From NCBI RefSeq assembly GCF_003386095.1, contig NZ_QREG01000004.1, positions 62,001-126,000 on the forward strand: DNA of 64,000 nt, written 5' to 3'. The stretch comes from Marinoscillum furvescens DSM 4134. Its GTDB lineage: Bacteria > Bacteroidota > Bacteroidia > Cytophagales > Cyclobacteriaceae. Below, piece after piece: positions 46,574 to 54,651 of the stretch. Position 1 is the stretch's first letter; each line of letters opens with the position of its first letter. Under the pieces are notes generated by a model that saw only the letters and a list, made by a program, of their open reading frames with translations, was not told where the DNA came from and made no database searches. Made by a program: the position numbers and the translations under genes.

Positions 46574-47453
46574 TGATTTGTTTGTTGAGTTGAAATTGAG
46601 TTCTTTTTAATTCCAGGAGCTCTGGAGCTTCTTTAATGACCATGCTCTGCATCTCAGTGTCAGCGCCTACTATATAGCTGGCGACTCTTTTATCAGATCC
46701 TCCTTCTTCCCAGTTGAGCTTGTTGGTCTGGCCGGCTTTTTCGGAGTTTCTGTTTCTTCGGGCATTTTCTGCCATAGAAATGCATTCCAGATTGCTGATG
46801 TCACAGTTTAGTGGATTGCCATCTACGAAGGATATGATATGCTTAGGAGGAATGGGACCATGTTCTTTTTCCCAGACATATCGGTTTAGCTGAATCCATT
46901 TTCCTTTGGAGATTCTTATATGCCAGGATTTGTATTGCTGACCTGTGCGATAGTTGATGTGAGTCCTCAGGGAGATGGCTCCATCGTGCAGTGTGTTGGC
47001 GGGTTGCTGGCCTTTTTTGAATTCAGATTTTGGAGATACTCGCACTCCTTTCTTACCGGCATTTGCTGGGTTGTGCCCTTTCTTAAAGTAGGATTCTTGT
47101 CTGATACGTGCTTTGACCTCATCCGGGACTACTATTCCGAGTTGACGCATTCGGGTTCTTACTGCAGTGTCACTTTTCCCAATCTTTCGCGCTATTGTTT
47201 TGGATCCAATTTTATCATAGTTGGCTTTGATGAACTGATCCTGCTCAGCAGTAAGAGAGGTTTTGCCTTTCAATTTCTCAGCAGCCCATTTGCGACTCTG
47301 GGCCTTTGATACTTTAAGGCCTTTTTCATTCATGAATCTTTTGACAACCGAGGCGCTCACTCCGAGCACTCTGGCCATATCACTACTGGACTCTCGGCGA
47401 TAATTGGCGTAGATGTAGTTGATTTTCTCCTGGTCTAATACTCTAAATCCCAT
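46542..47453 (-). CDS. HNH-fold protein with two HTH units, catalytic His apparently lost
   Basis: The ATG at 47453 (MGFRVLDQEKINYIYANY) is chosen over a frame that runs on through the iteron region; 303 residues. Two helix-turn-helix-like units (about 5-40 and 50-90; ARKIGKSDTAVRTRMRQLG) precede an HNH_3-like fold near 165-225 (LNRYVWEKEHGPIP, FVDGNPLNCDISNLE). In active members a His stands in front of the (I/V)D pair (HID); here it is Phe (SFVDGN). A DNA-binding rather than cutting role is thus plausible. Confidence 0.8.
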   Translation of the reverse strand: MGFRVLDQEKINYIYANYRRESSSDMARVLGVSASVVKRFMNEKGLKVSKAQSRKWAAEKLKGKTSLTAEQDQFIKANYDKIGSKTIARKIGKSDTAVRTRMRQLGIVVPDEVKARIRQESYFKKGHNPANAGKKGVRVSPKSEFKKGQQPANTLHDGAISLRTHINYRTGQQYKSWHIRISKGKWIQLNRYVWEKEHGPIPPKHIISFVDGNPLNCDISNLECISMAENARRNRNSEKAGQTNKLNWEEGGSDKRVASYIVGADTEMQSMVIKEAPELLELKRTQFQLNKQINDEKSRRKTI

Positions 47454-47496
47454 GATTAAAAATTTTGAGGTGAATGCGGAAGTCAGTGAAATCACT

Positions 47497-47717
47497 TCGG
47501 ACAGATCGGACAAGCTTGTTTTTTGATCTAAGTGTCTGATATTCAAAAAGATGAGTTTCGGACAAGAGCTCAAAAACTGGCCGATTCTGTCCGAAAGTGT
47601 CCGAACTACAAACCCACTTCGGACAAGATCGGACAAGATCGGACAGGGGTTCGGATAGCTTATTAATACTTAAATACTTATTAATCAGATACTTATAATT
47701 TGTCCGAAGTTGTCCGA
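47497..47717. repeat. Iteron cluster with AT-rich stretch, putative phage replication origin
   Basis: Ten exact copies of TCGGACA or its complement TGTCCGA, plus one near copy, within 221 bases. Starts on the plus strand: 47497, 47506, 47558, 47619, 47629, 47639 direct; 47588, 47598, 47701, 47711 inverted; 47651 is TCGGATA. Several are exactly ten bases apart. Between 47658 and 47700 is a very AT-rich stretch with three TACTTA repeats. It lies directly after the primase-helicase gene. An origin is the most likely meaning; a repressor array is the alternative. Confidence 0.75.
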
Positions 47718-47779
47718 TCTGAAAACACCCCTTTCTTTTTCTTTCCTGATAATTTTTAAAAAAGGGTGGCAGGGAAATT

Positions 47780-50700
47780 CTAAAATGGAAGGTCTTTTTC
47801 ATCTTTTGGTTCGTTAAACATTTTGCCCTGTACGGGTTTTGGTTGATCTGACATCTGTCTGCTGCCTATCTCTGGTTTGAGGTCCTGGTTGGCCCTTATC
47901 TGCCAGTCTACAGCCTCGTAGAGGTCATCGTATATGCTGAGCTTTTTGAGGTCTATGACCCACACGCTACTTTTCTTCTCGGGCATGCGGTGGCTGTTTT
48001 TTTCCTCGATAAACGAGGTGTCTTTTTTGATTACATCTGTGAGCTTGGATTTGGAAGGTGTCTGCTCGTGGTACTGTGCCCACCACTGTGCTATGACCTT
48101 GTTGTAACAGTGCGTGAAATTGAAGTAGAGCTTGTCATCCTTAAGCTCAAACTCACGGCCATGACGCAGGGGATCTGTCTGTGTCCGGACGCTGGCCAGG
48201 AAGCAATCCCACCACTTCATAATTACCGAGGCAGTGTTGAGCTTGCGGACCTGTGTTTCCAGTGCTGCTTTGTTGTGCTCGAGGAAATCGGCAAAACTGA
48301 AAGGGAACTGGAGGACGTCCTTCATGAGCTCATAGGTAGCTCCCAGTACTGCGATGTTACCTATCATGCGGTCATGGCCACTGGTGAGTGTGAAGTCTTT
48401 TTTCAGGTTACTCTCTACGCGCCGGTAGATTTCCTTGAATTTTTCTTTCCACAACTGTCGGTGCTCGAGCATCTGAGCTGTAAATCCTGATATGCCTTTT
48501 TTGGTCATATCCTTGAGCTCCTGGTAGGCTTTCTTTTCATCCAGGGAAAATTCCGTCTTGGTCATTTCTTCACAGATGATCCTGGTGATCAGGGCGTCTG
48601 CCTCCGGGTAGTGATTTCCAGTGAATATGACTGAGCTGGTAATAGGGATGGTGTCTGTGCCATACATGCTGTCAATGTTGCCCCTCTCATAGCCCCGCCG
48701 ATCCCAGAAGCCTTTAAGTAGTCCGGTGATCTGCGGGTCATTGACAAACTCGGAGAGGTGGACGATGATATTTCGGAACTGGGCAAACTTGCGGATCTGT
48801 GCTTTGGCTGTACTGGTTTTGTTTTCCAGGTGAATGGGAGACTGAGGAGCCCCGTAGAAGCTTTGGCAGCACTCTATCAGCTGATCCTTACCAGATGAGG
48901 GTGGTCCATATAGGAATAGGAGAGGAAAGTTGCCAAGCTTGTCTTCGACAATATCCAGGAATGTAGTGGCCACGGTGAACAGAATGCCGTTGATAGCATG
49001 TGATCTGTGAACAGCCATCATCTTGCTGCAGTATGCTGAGAAGCTAAATGGAGGATCCTGGTCCAGGTGAACCTTCTTTTGAGGAGCGTATTTGAAGGAG
49101 TTGTTTTTGTAGATCTTATTGGCTGAGGGGATATAATACGATACCTCTGCATCATTTTGGGAATATTTGAATACTCCATTGTTATCGATAGGAATGGTGC
49201 CCTTGCCGGGAATGGTAACGCCATTGTTCCAGACCCAAAAATTATCAGGTTGCCAGCCCATGACTTCTATCTTTTGGCCCGTGCCCATGCGATCGTATAA
49301 GTACTGACGGAGACGCTGAAATTCGTTTCGACCTCCTGTCCACAGGAAGTTGCCATGGTTGGTCATGGCATTGTCAAATGCCTGGGGTGTGTTGAGGTTC
49401 TCCGAAGGCACATCGAAGATTCGTTCCTCATTGTATATATTTCTGATCCGGACGAGCTTCATCGGGAAGCGCTCATCCTGCATGTGCTGGATGATTTCTA
49501 TACTAAAGTTGGATACGTGAAAGAACGTGTATGGGCGCTCTTCTCCCTTCATCATCCAGATGCGGTTGTTGGCGATGAACATCTGGTACCGCTCTATGTC
49601 TTTGATGAGCTCACTGAGTGGGGTTTTGACCTCTGTGGGCAGCTGGTAGCGTTTGAATGTTACCTTTTCAGCTTCCTGATTGTCCTGCTCGGTTTTTACC
49701 CATCTGGAGATTGCCGCTGCTTTGAGGCCTGATTCTTTGGTAAGCCATCCCTGATAGATCTCTTTGAGGGCTTCGTCCGGAACGGAGGCTACTACCTCTG
49801 CCAGCTTGCGAGCGCCGATGGCTTTCTCTGTCTCGGTGACGCCATCACCCAGGTAGTGATCCAGCAGTATTCTAAACCCTTCCTGTAGTGGGGAGTGCTG
49901 CAGAAGGCTGTGCATGGCCTGATATCCTGCTGAGGTATACAGCGCCCGGGAGAAGTCATCCGGATCCAGGAACTTACCATTCACGGGTGGCAGGGTGCAT
50001 ACTTCTGTTTGGAAGCCAGCTGCCAGGAATAGTGGGATCTGCTTGATAGTAGCTTTGATCCCCGCCGCATCTCCATCCAGGCAGAATATGACCTTGCTGC
50101 AGTAGCGCTTCAGTATCCTGACTTGTGTCTCCGTGATGCTGGTGCCACAGCTGGCAATGGTATTGGTGATGCCTTGTTTGTGCCAGGCGATGACATCATT
50201 GTAGCCTTCCATGAGCCAGGCTTCACCGGATTTGCGAATCTCGTCTTTGGCTCTATGCAGTGCAAACCAGGCTTTGTCTTTTTTGTACAGGGGAGTGTCT
50301 TTGGGGTTGATCCATTTGGCTGTGCGCTGTACCGACTCACCGCTGGCCAGCTTCTCTTTAAGCTCCTGGGATGACAAGGGTTTGGATACATCGCGGCCTG
50401 CAAAGCCGATGAGAAGGCCATTTTCATCGTGGATGGGAATGATGAGTCTGTTCCAGTACTTGTCTGCCTTTTCACCCGCTAAAAACAAGTCCTGGCCTTC
50501 TTTCAATTTGCCGCGTTTGACCAGGTCACTGAAGATCAGTCTGCCACCAGGTGCATAGCCCAGCTCCCAGTCGGTGATGTCGTGATCTGTGTATCCTCTT
50601 TTTTGCAACTCATTCAATACACCGTGATCTGTCTGGTTTTTCCTGATCTCTCTAAGTTCCTGTACATAGAGTTTTTGGGCCACTTTGAGCAATGGTCTGA

Positions 50701-51046
50701 GCTCTTCTTTTTTCTGGATTTGAACCGCTTTTTCTTTTGCCCAGGCTTCATCCTCATACTCCACAGGCATGCCTAACATACCTGCGAGGTGTTCTATGGC
50801 CTGAGGGTAGGGAAGAGACTCTTTCTCCATGATAAAGGAGATGACATCTCCTGACCTGTCTGAATGGTAGTCGACAAAGCGCTGCTTGTCCGGATCTACA
50901 CAGAATGAAGGAGTGCGCTCGGTACCGAAAGGCGACAGGCAGAAGAAGTTTTTTCCCTGACGCTTGAGGTCTGCATAGCGGCCAATGATGTCTGTGATTT
51001 CCGCCTGGTCTTTGATGCGGTCTATAAACGATTGTTTGATGTACAC
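47780..51046 (-). CDS. Primase-helicase with DnaG-like N-terminus and P-loop ATPase domain
   Basis: 1088 residues from a GTG start at 51046; a stop codon lies two codons before it and the next Met is residue 73, so GTG is forced. The N-terminal CHC2-like fold keeps TPSF and VISFIM but lacks the zinc ligands after Cys36 (LSPFGTERTPSF, no His or second Cys pair). TOPRIM: Glu280 in MEGYND, Asp324/Asp326 in CLDGDAAG. P-loop GPPSSGKD at 714-721 with a following helicase-like region (FVNDPQITGLLKGFW, TGNHYPEADALITRI). It should prime and unwind phage DNA at the iterons downstream. Confidence 0.9.
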   Translation of the reverse strand: MYIKQSFIDRIKDQAEITDIIGRYADLKRQGKNFFCLSPFGTERTPSFCVDPDKQRFVDYHSDRSGDVISFIMEKESLPYPQAIEHLAGMLGMPVEYEDEAWAKEKAVQIQKKEELRPLLKVAQKLYVQELREIRKNQTDHGVLNELQKRGYTDHDITDWELGYAPGGRLIFSDLVKRGKLKEGQDLFLAGEKADKYWNRLIIPIHDENGLLIGFAGRDVSKPLSSQELKEKLASGESVQRTAKWINPKDTPLYKKDKAWFALHRAKDEIRKSGEAWLMEGYNDVIAWHKQGITNTIASCGTSITETQVRILKRYCSKVIFCLDGDAAGIKATIKQIPLFLAAGFQTEVCTLPPVNGKFLDPDDFSRALYTSAGYQAMHSLLQHSPLQEGFRILLDHYLGDGVTETEKAIGARKLAEVVASVPDEALKEIYQGWLTKESGLKAAAISRWVKTEQDNQEAEKVTFKRYQLPTEVKTPLSELIKDIERYQMFIANNRIWMMKGEERPYTFFHVSNFSIEIIQHMQDERFPMKLVRIRNIYNEERIFDVPSENLNTPQAFDNAMTNHGNFLWTGGRNEFQRLRQYLYDRMGTGQKIEVMGWQPDNFWVWNNGVTIPGKGTIPIDNNGVFKYSQNDAEVSYYIPSANKIYKNNSFKYAPQKKVHLDQDPPFSFSAYCSKMMAVHRSHAINGILFTVATTFLDIVEDKLGNFPLLFLYGPPSSGKDQLIECCQSFYGAPQSPIHLENKTSTAKAQIRKFAQFRNIIVHLSEFVNDPQITGLLKGFWDRRGYERGNIDSMYGTDTIPITSSVIFTGNHYPEADALITRIICEEMTKTEFSLDEKKAYQELKDMTKKGISGFTAQMLEHRQLWKEKFKEIYRRVESNLKKDFTLTSGHDRMIGNIAVLGATYELMKDVLQFPFSFADFLEHNKAALETQVRKLNTASVIMKWWDCFLASVRTQTDPLRHGREFELKDDKLYFNFTHCYNKVIAQWWAQYHEQTPSKSKLTDVIKKDTSFIEEKNSHRMPEKKSSVWVIDLKKLSIYDDLYEAVDWQIRANQDLKPEIGSRQMSDQPKPVQGKMFNEPKDEKDLPF

Positions 51047-51095
51047 GCTTTAGTTCCTTGAGTTTAATGATGATTAGAAAATGGGTGAGGGGAGA

Positions 51096-51257
51096 TCAGT
51101 CCCTTTTTGATAGTTTGCCGGAGTACCAGTCAATTTGCAGTCCCATGGATCGGGCTATTTTTTCTGCTTCGAGGCGCTGCTTGTTTAGCCGCTTTTCTTC
51201 TTCCACGAGACTGTCCATCAGTGAGCGGAGCTGGCCTTGTACCTTTAGCGTACTCAT
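51096..51257 (-). CDS. 53-residue coiled phage protein
   Basis: ATG at 51257 overlaps the TGA of the upstream gene (ATGA). The product starts MSTLKVQGQLRSLMDSLVEE and ends DWYSGKLSKRD; helical, charged, no known family. Its conserved coupling to the upstream gene is the main support. Confidence 0.6.
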   Translation of the reverse strand: MSTLKVQGQLRSLMDSLVEEEKRLNKQRLEAEKIARSMGLQIDWYSGKLSKRD

Positions 51258-51481
51258 GATTCTACCTCCTGTTCTATTTTAATGGTGTAGCATCCTTCCA
51301 GGCCGATAAACTCCCTGCGTACATTGGTGAAAATGGAGCCAATGTGTGAGTGAGGGATTGCGCTATCTTCTAGTGTGGCCATGAGTTCGCTGCCTCGAGC
51401 ATGGCCTCCCTGGTCGGTTTCTACCTGCCAGAGTATGCGGCCGGTGGCAGGATTAAATATGGTATTTACTTCTACTTTCAT
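51254..51481 (-). CDS. Small phage protein, unknown
   Basis: 75 residues, beta-rich start (KVEVNTIFNPATGRILWQVE), no known family, followed by the 53-residue gene with ATGA overlap. Confidence 0.6.
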   Translation of the reverse strand: MKVEVNTIFNPATGRILWQVETDQGGHARGSELMATLEDSAIPHSHIGSIFTNVRREFIGLEGCYTIKIEQEVES

Positions 51482-51493
51482 ATTATGAGTGAT

Positions 51494-51745
51494 TTAGTTT
51501 GTGGGGTCTAATTTGACGGCATCTTCGAAGAATGGATCCTTAAGTGCCTTGGGATGGTATTCTATTTCTACATATCCATTTGCCTGAAGGATCATGCTTT
51601 TGATGTCAAATGTGTCTTGATTTTTGAGTACTTCACAGGCATCCTGATGACGCTTCTTATTTGCCTGTAATCTGATGAGCTGGTAGATGAAGACTGCGAT
51701 GGTGATACCTAGTAAAATCCAGTCGCCTTGGAGGTTTATGTTCAT
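51494..51745 (-). CDS. Small single-span membrane protein
   Basis: 83 residues: a membrane helix near the N-terminus (DWILLGITIAVFIYQLI), then a basic stretch and a soluble tail. Its start overlaps the stop of the frameshifted gene. Function unknown. Confidence 0.6.
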   Translation of the reverse strand: MNINLQGDWILLGITIAVFIYQLIRLQANKKRHQDACEVLKNQDTFDIKSMILQANGYVEIEYHPKALKDPFFEDAVKLDPTN

Positions 51746-51923
51746 AGTATTTCGTAGTTGTAGCCAATGGATGACATGGCGGTGATGAGATCCTGTATAT
51801 CATTGTTTAGGTACTGGTTTTTGATGATCGGTATCCGGACTACTCGCTGTGATTCTTTGTGTACCCAGACACTGAAAAAGTCACGAACCTTTGTCCGGCG
51901 CTATCGGATATAAGTCTTTTCAT
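51742..51923 (-). pseudogene. Small phage gene with a -1 frameshift at an A/T homopolymer
   Basis: ATG at 51923 overlaps the previous stop (ATGA); the stop at 51742 overlaps the next start (ATGA). The span is 182 bases, one short of 61 codons. The first frame reads MKRLISDSAGQRFVTF and soon meets a stop; the second frame reads FSVWVHKESQRVVRI to the end IGYNYEIL. The change of frame falls at A5 (51875-51879 on the plus strand); a six-base run restores one 60-residue protein. A lost base, a sequencing error or slippage would explain it. Confidence 0.65.
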
Positions 51924-52210
51924 GGTGTGGCTTCTTTGAATATGCTCATGTGAAATAGTCCGGGGATATAGACCATGTAGCATGTATGGCTGTCTCCGGG
52001 TGTGTAGATTGTGAGCTCCTCAGGCTTGCATCTGGGATGGTGTGCGTTGGCCAGGGCTACGTGTTCTTTGAGGTTTTCAAGGTATTGCTCTAGCTCATCT
52101 GTCCCTTCCAGGATTTTGGCATCTTTGGTTTTTGCGATGTTTGCGAGCTCCTGGCATAGCTTGTTTTTGGCTACATAGGTGGCCGTGATCTTTGCGAAAT
52201 ATCTGGTCAT
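51920..52210 (-). CDS. Small phage protein, unknown
   Basis: 96 residues: a helical N-half (AKNKLCQELANIAKTKDAK), then a probable beta end (SHTCYMVYIPGLFHMS). No known family. Overlaps both neighbours. Confidence 0.6.
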   Translation of the reverse strand: MTRYFAKITATYVAKNKLCQELANIAKTKDAKILEGTDELEQYLENLKEHVALANAHHPRCKPEELTIYTPGDSHTCYMVYIPGLFHMSIFKEATP

Positions 52211-52920
52211 TTGCTATCTGAATTTTGTTTACACTTTGACATATGGGAGGTGATGCTCTTCTCTGGCCAGTAGACCTGCTGGCAATGCGGACAGGTAAAC
52301 TGGTCGATCAGGTCTGCGAGCTCCTTTTTTCTGCTGGTTAGTTGGTTTATCTCTTGTTGTAGGTTGGTGTGTGTTTGTCTCAAGCTGGTGAGCTCTTCCT
52401 CCTTGCTGGTGAGCTGCTGGTCTAAGCTGGTGAGCTCCTGCTGTGCAGTGGTCTGCGCTTGCTTCTCTTTGAACAGGTGAGCAAAACCAAAATCCATGGA
52501 GCTGAGCATGATGCAGCTAAACCAAAGGAAGTAGTACTCGGCCTGGGTGTCTGCTTTCCAGGGCTTCCAAAAGAAGATGTTGATGATGAGGGCATAGAGC
52601 ACCAGTATCACCTTAGACCAATGAAGCTGGGAGGTGACTTTTCCTTCGTCATCTTTGACCGGGATGGGGGCGAGATAGGAGCTATTGACCATGAAGATGA
52701 GGGTAGTGAGCACGGCTACCACGGCAATGACATGAGAGGGCCAGGGGTCATCGAGCAGGTCATGGAATATTTGCTGTGATTCATAGTACCGATAGGCCAT
52801 AAATCCCATGAATGCCAGTAGGAAGAGTGCTTTGCTGGTGAGAAACTCGGCGAACTTGTCGTCAAGTGTGTGGTACCAGTACTCCTCAGTCTGCTTATCT
52901 TTTGTGTCTATAGTGCCCAT
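52207..52920 (-). CDS. Membrane protein with coiled coil and C-terminal zinc-finger-like motif
   Basis: 237 residues: four probable membrane helices (about 30-135), a heptad-rich coiled coil (150-210; LTSLDQQLTSKEEELTSLRQ), then a CxxC...H...C cluster (FTCPHCQQVYWP, then HMSKCKQ). An unusual build for a phage early gene: it may tether a cytoplasmic activity to the membrane. No family is recognised. Confidence 0.7.
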   Translation of the reverse strand: MGTIDTKDKQTEEYWYHTLDDKFAEFLTSKALFLLAFMGFMAYRYYESQQIFHDLLDDPWPSHVIAVVAVLTTLIFMVNSSYLAPIPVKDDEGKVTSQLHWSKVILVLYALIINIFFWKPWKADTQAEYYFLWFSCIMLSSMDFGFAHLFKEKQAQTTAQQELTSLDQQLTSKEEELTSLRQTHTNLQQEINQLTSRKKELADLIDQFTCPHCQQVYWPEKSITSHMSKCKQNSDSK

Positions 52921-53060
52921 TTGAAAAAACAGATTAGTGTGGCACCTACGGCCCCAGAGATGAGTCCGAAAGCCAGGAAGATAAAGGCAATGAATACTTC
53001 ACGATCTATACCGGGTTTTCTGCCCAGCTTGTCTGGTTTGTATGTGGCGTTGTATTTCAT
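52908..53060 (-). CDS. 50-residue membrane protein
   Basis: ATG at 53060 chosen: it overlaps the preceding TGA (ATGA), while the longer frame would read into the upstream gene. A basic N-terminus (KYNATYKPDKLGRKPG) and one membrane helix (FIAFIFLAFGLISGAVGAT). It overlaps the next gene by 13 bases. Confidence 0.6.
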   Translation of the reverse strand: MKYNATYKPDKLGRKPGIDREVFIAFIFLAFGLISGAVGATLICFFKWAL

Positions 53061-53557
53061 GATGCTTGCTTGTTGGTGAGGTATTGATATTCTACCACTG
53101 TGAGCTGGCGAAGGAAGTCTGGCACTTCCCATTTGTCATCGTATCCTACTGCTTCTGTGACCCACTTTTCATTGGCTGTGATGATGATATCTCTCTTGTG
53201 GACTTCCAAGCCTGGACATGCGAAAATTGAGTCGAAATTGAGAATGGCCTTAAACTCTGTCTTACGGATCTTGGGCAGGGCGGCGATTCTCTCTAGTAGC
53301 TCTTTATTGGCTTTGATCTTTTTTGGGAAATAGAGGTTGGTGCGTGACCTGTAGCCGGAATTGCGATAGCCATCAGGTTTGCTGTCAAACTGGAATGCGG
53401 AAATACCCCCTGCGAAGCAGTCTATACCAATAGTGTGTGCTTTGGCTCCGACCTCTTTGGTTATTTTGTTGGCTTCTTGATCGTAGGCAATTCTCTTATC
53501 TAATAATGAGATAAGCTGCTGGTATTCTGGTGCTGATTTATCTACTAAAAGTTTCAT
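53057..53557 (-). CDS. Phage protein of unknown function
   Basis: 166 residues from the ATG at 53557, which overlaps the preceding stop (ATGA). Alpha/beta in appearance with a glycine-rich centre (CFAGGISAFQFD) and SDSIFACPGLE-like Cys. I recognise no family. Confidence 0.6.
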   Translation of the reverse strand: MKLLVDKSAPEYQQLISLLDKRIAYDQEANKITKEVGAKAHTIGIDCFAGGISAFQFDSKPDGYRNSGYRSRTNLYFPKKIKANKELLERIAALPKIRKTEFKAILNFDSIFACPGLEVHKRDIIITANEKWVTEAVGYDDKWEVPDFLRQLTVVEYQYLTNKQAS

Positions 53558-53763
53558 GGTTTTTCGTTTTGTTTGAAAGGATTGTTGATGTCTACCCATC
53601 CATACCAGGTAGCGTAGGTTGGGCCTTTTCTAAGCGCACACTTTCCACTTTCAACCTGTGATCCCTTGATGTTTTTAAATCCGATTTTAGGATCGTGGGT
53701 GTAATGTTCACAATTGCGGCATTGCGTATTTTTCGGGCAATCTGATTTGGCATTGAAGCTCAT
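53554..53763 (-). CDS. Cysteine-rich small phage protein
   Basis: 69 residues with four Cys: two in the first 18 (CPKNTQCRNCEHY has three) and one at GKCALRKG, a likely zinc site with nearby His. The sequence is like small phage zinc-binding proteins, but I cannot name it. Coupled by ATGA on both sides. Confidence 0.6.
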   Translation of the reverse strand: MSFNAKSDCPKNTQCRNCEHYTHDPKIGFKNIKGSQVESGKCALRKGPTYATWYGWVDINNPFKQNEKP

Positions 53764-54098
53764 GGTCGAGATGGAATTTTTTGAGCTTGATTGTCATACT
53801 GCAGCTTGGTAAGGCTGGATACTTGCTTGCAATGTGCGATGAGCTCAAGCATGTGCTTATGAGTGGTGGCATGACCGCCTGTGGCGGATGGTAGGATGAA
53901 CATAATCAGGTGCTCAGCATTGCGCACCTCGAGACAGTGACGCCAGTAGCTCCAGTCTCGAATGAAGCAAAAGCGCTTTTGAAGGAGGATACAGATTTCC
54001 TCTAGATGTCTTAGCTTCAGCTCTCTATAAATGTGCTTTCGCTGTGCCAGGAATCCTCGCATGGATTTGCGTAGTTGTTCTTTGGTGGCGTATTCCAT
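53760..54098 (-). CDS. Small helical phage protein, unknown
   Basis: 112 residues, very basic and helical at the start (QLRKSMRGFLAQRKHIYREL), ending with TKLQYDNQAQKIPSRP. It may bind nucleic acid, by charge only. First of the closely coupled chain. Confidence 0.55.
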   Translation of the reverse strand: MEYATKEQLRKSMRGFLAQRKHIYRELKLRHLEEICILLQKRFCFIRDWSYWRHCLEVRNAEHLIMFILPSATGGHATTHKHMLELIAHCKQVSSLTKLQYDNQAQKIPSRP

Positions 54099-54143
54099 TA
54101 TTTCTTGGATTTAAGGGTTTTAGCTGGGGTCTCCCGCCCCGGG

Positions 54144-54168
54144 CCTTCCCCCGGGTGACAGGGGAAGG
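54144..54168. other. GC-rich hairpin
   Basis: Perfect eight-pair stem CCTTCCCC/GGGGAAGG with a 9-base loop, in a GC-rich segment unlike the flanks, between the regulator gene at 54204 and the next early gene. No T-run. It may limit transcription or act in processing. Confidence 0.5.
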
Positions 54169-54203
54169 TGTAGGGCAGGTCCTCATGAACCAGCTTGTGT
54201 CTG

Positions 54204-54515
54204 TTAGGCTACCTGTGGGTGGGCTTCCAGTATGTCTTCTGCAGTGCGAAAATCTTTGGCCGAGATATCCAGGAGTTCCTCGATACTTTTCAGGCCAAAG
54301 AAGTAGGTGAAGGTGATGGCTTCATCGAGTTTCATCTTGTAGGAGCCATTGATGAGAGACTGCAGGCGCTTGCGGCTTCCAGACTGTAGTTGGCTGTCTA
54401 CGTATTTGGACATTTCGGAGAGTAGGCGCTCCCGTGCCTGGTCTCTGTCTGGCGCTCCGGCGATGGCTTGTTCGATCAATAGAGCTAGTTTGTTGGAGGT
54501 GGAGGTTGTTATCAT
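54204..54515 (-). CDS. Putative early regulator, HTH-like
   Basis: 103 residues, helical; the region RKRLQSLINGSYKMKLDEAITFTYFFG has the order of an XRE-like recognition unit, but the match is weak. It is the first gene of the leftward early operon, divergent from the coiled-coil regulator at 54652. By position it is a Cro-like partner. Confidence 0.6.
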   Translation of the reverse strand: MITTSTSNKLALLIEQAIAGAPDRDQARERLLSEMSKYVDSQLQSGSRKRLQSLINGSYKMKLDEAITFTYFFGLKSIEELLDISAKDFRTAEDILEAHPQVA

Positions 54516-54548
54516 TTTGTGCTGTTTTACTTACATATAATCGTATAT

Positions 54549-54633
54549 GCTCTATAAATAGAGCTAGATGTTAGACAAATATAACTAGATGCTCTATAAA
54601 AGCAAGTAAAACCTTACAAAATTGCTCTATATT
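54549..54633. promoter_or_regulatory. Operator region of the lysogeny switch
   Basis: Between divergent regulators: GCTCTATAAA at 54549 and 54591, and GCTCTATATT at 54624; the first forms a perfect inverted repeat GCTCTATAAATAGAGC (54549-54564). CTAGATG occurs twice (54564-54570 and 54585-54591). Likely binding sites for one or both regulators. Confidence 0.65.
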
Positions 54634-54651
54634 AGTGACGATATTGCAATC

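Noticed and set aside
47454-47636. Upstream extension of the HNH-like gene through the iteron region
   Set aside because: The added 61 residues are translated repeats (SDLVRS, SDRIGQ) and give no protein-like sequence; the ATG at 47453 begins a normal domain.
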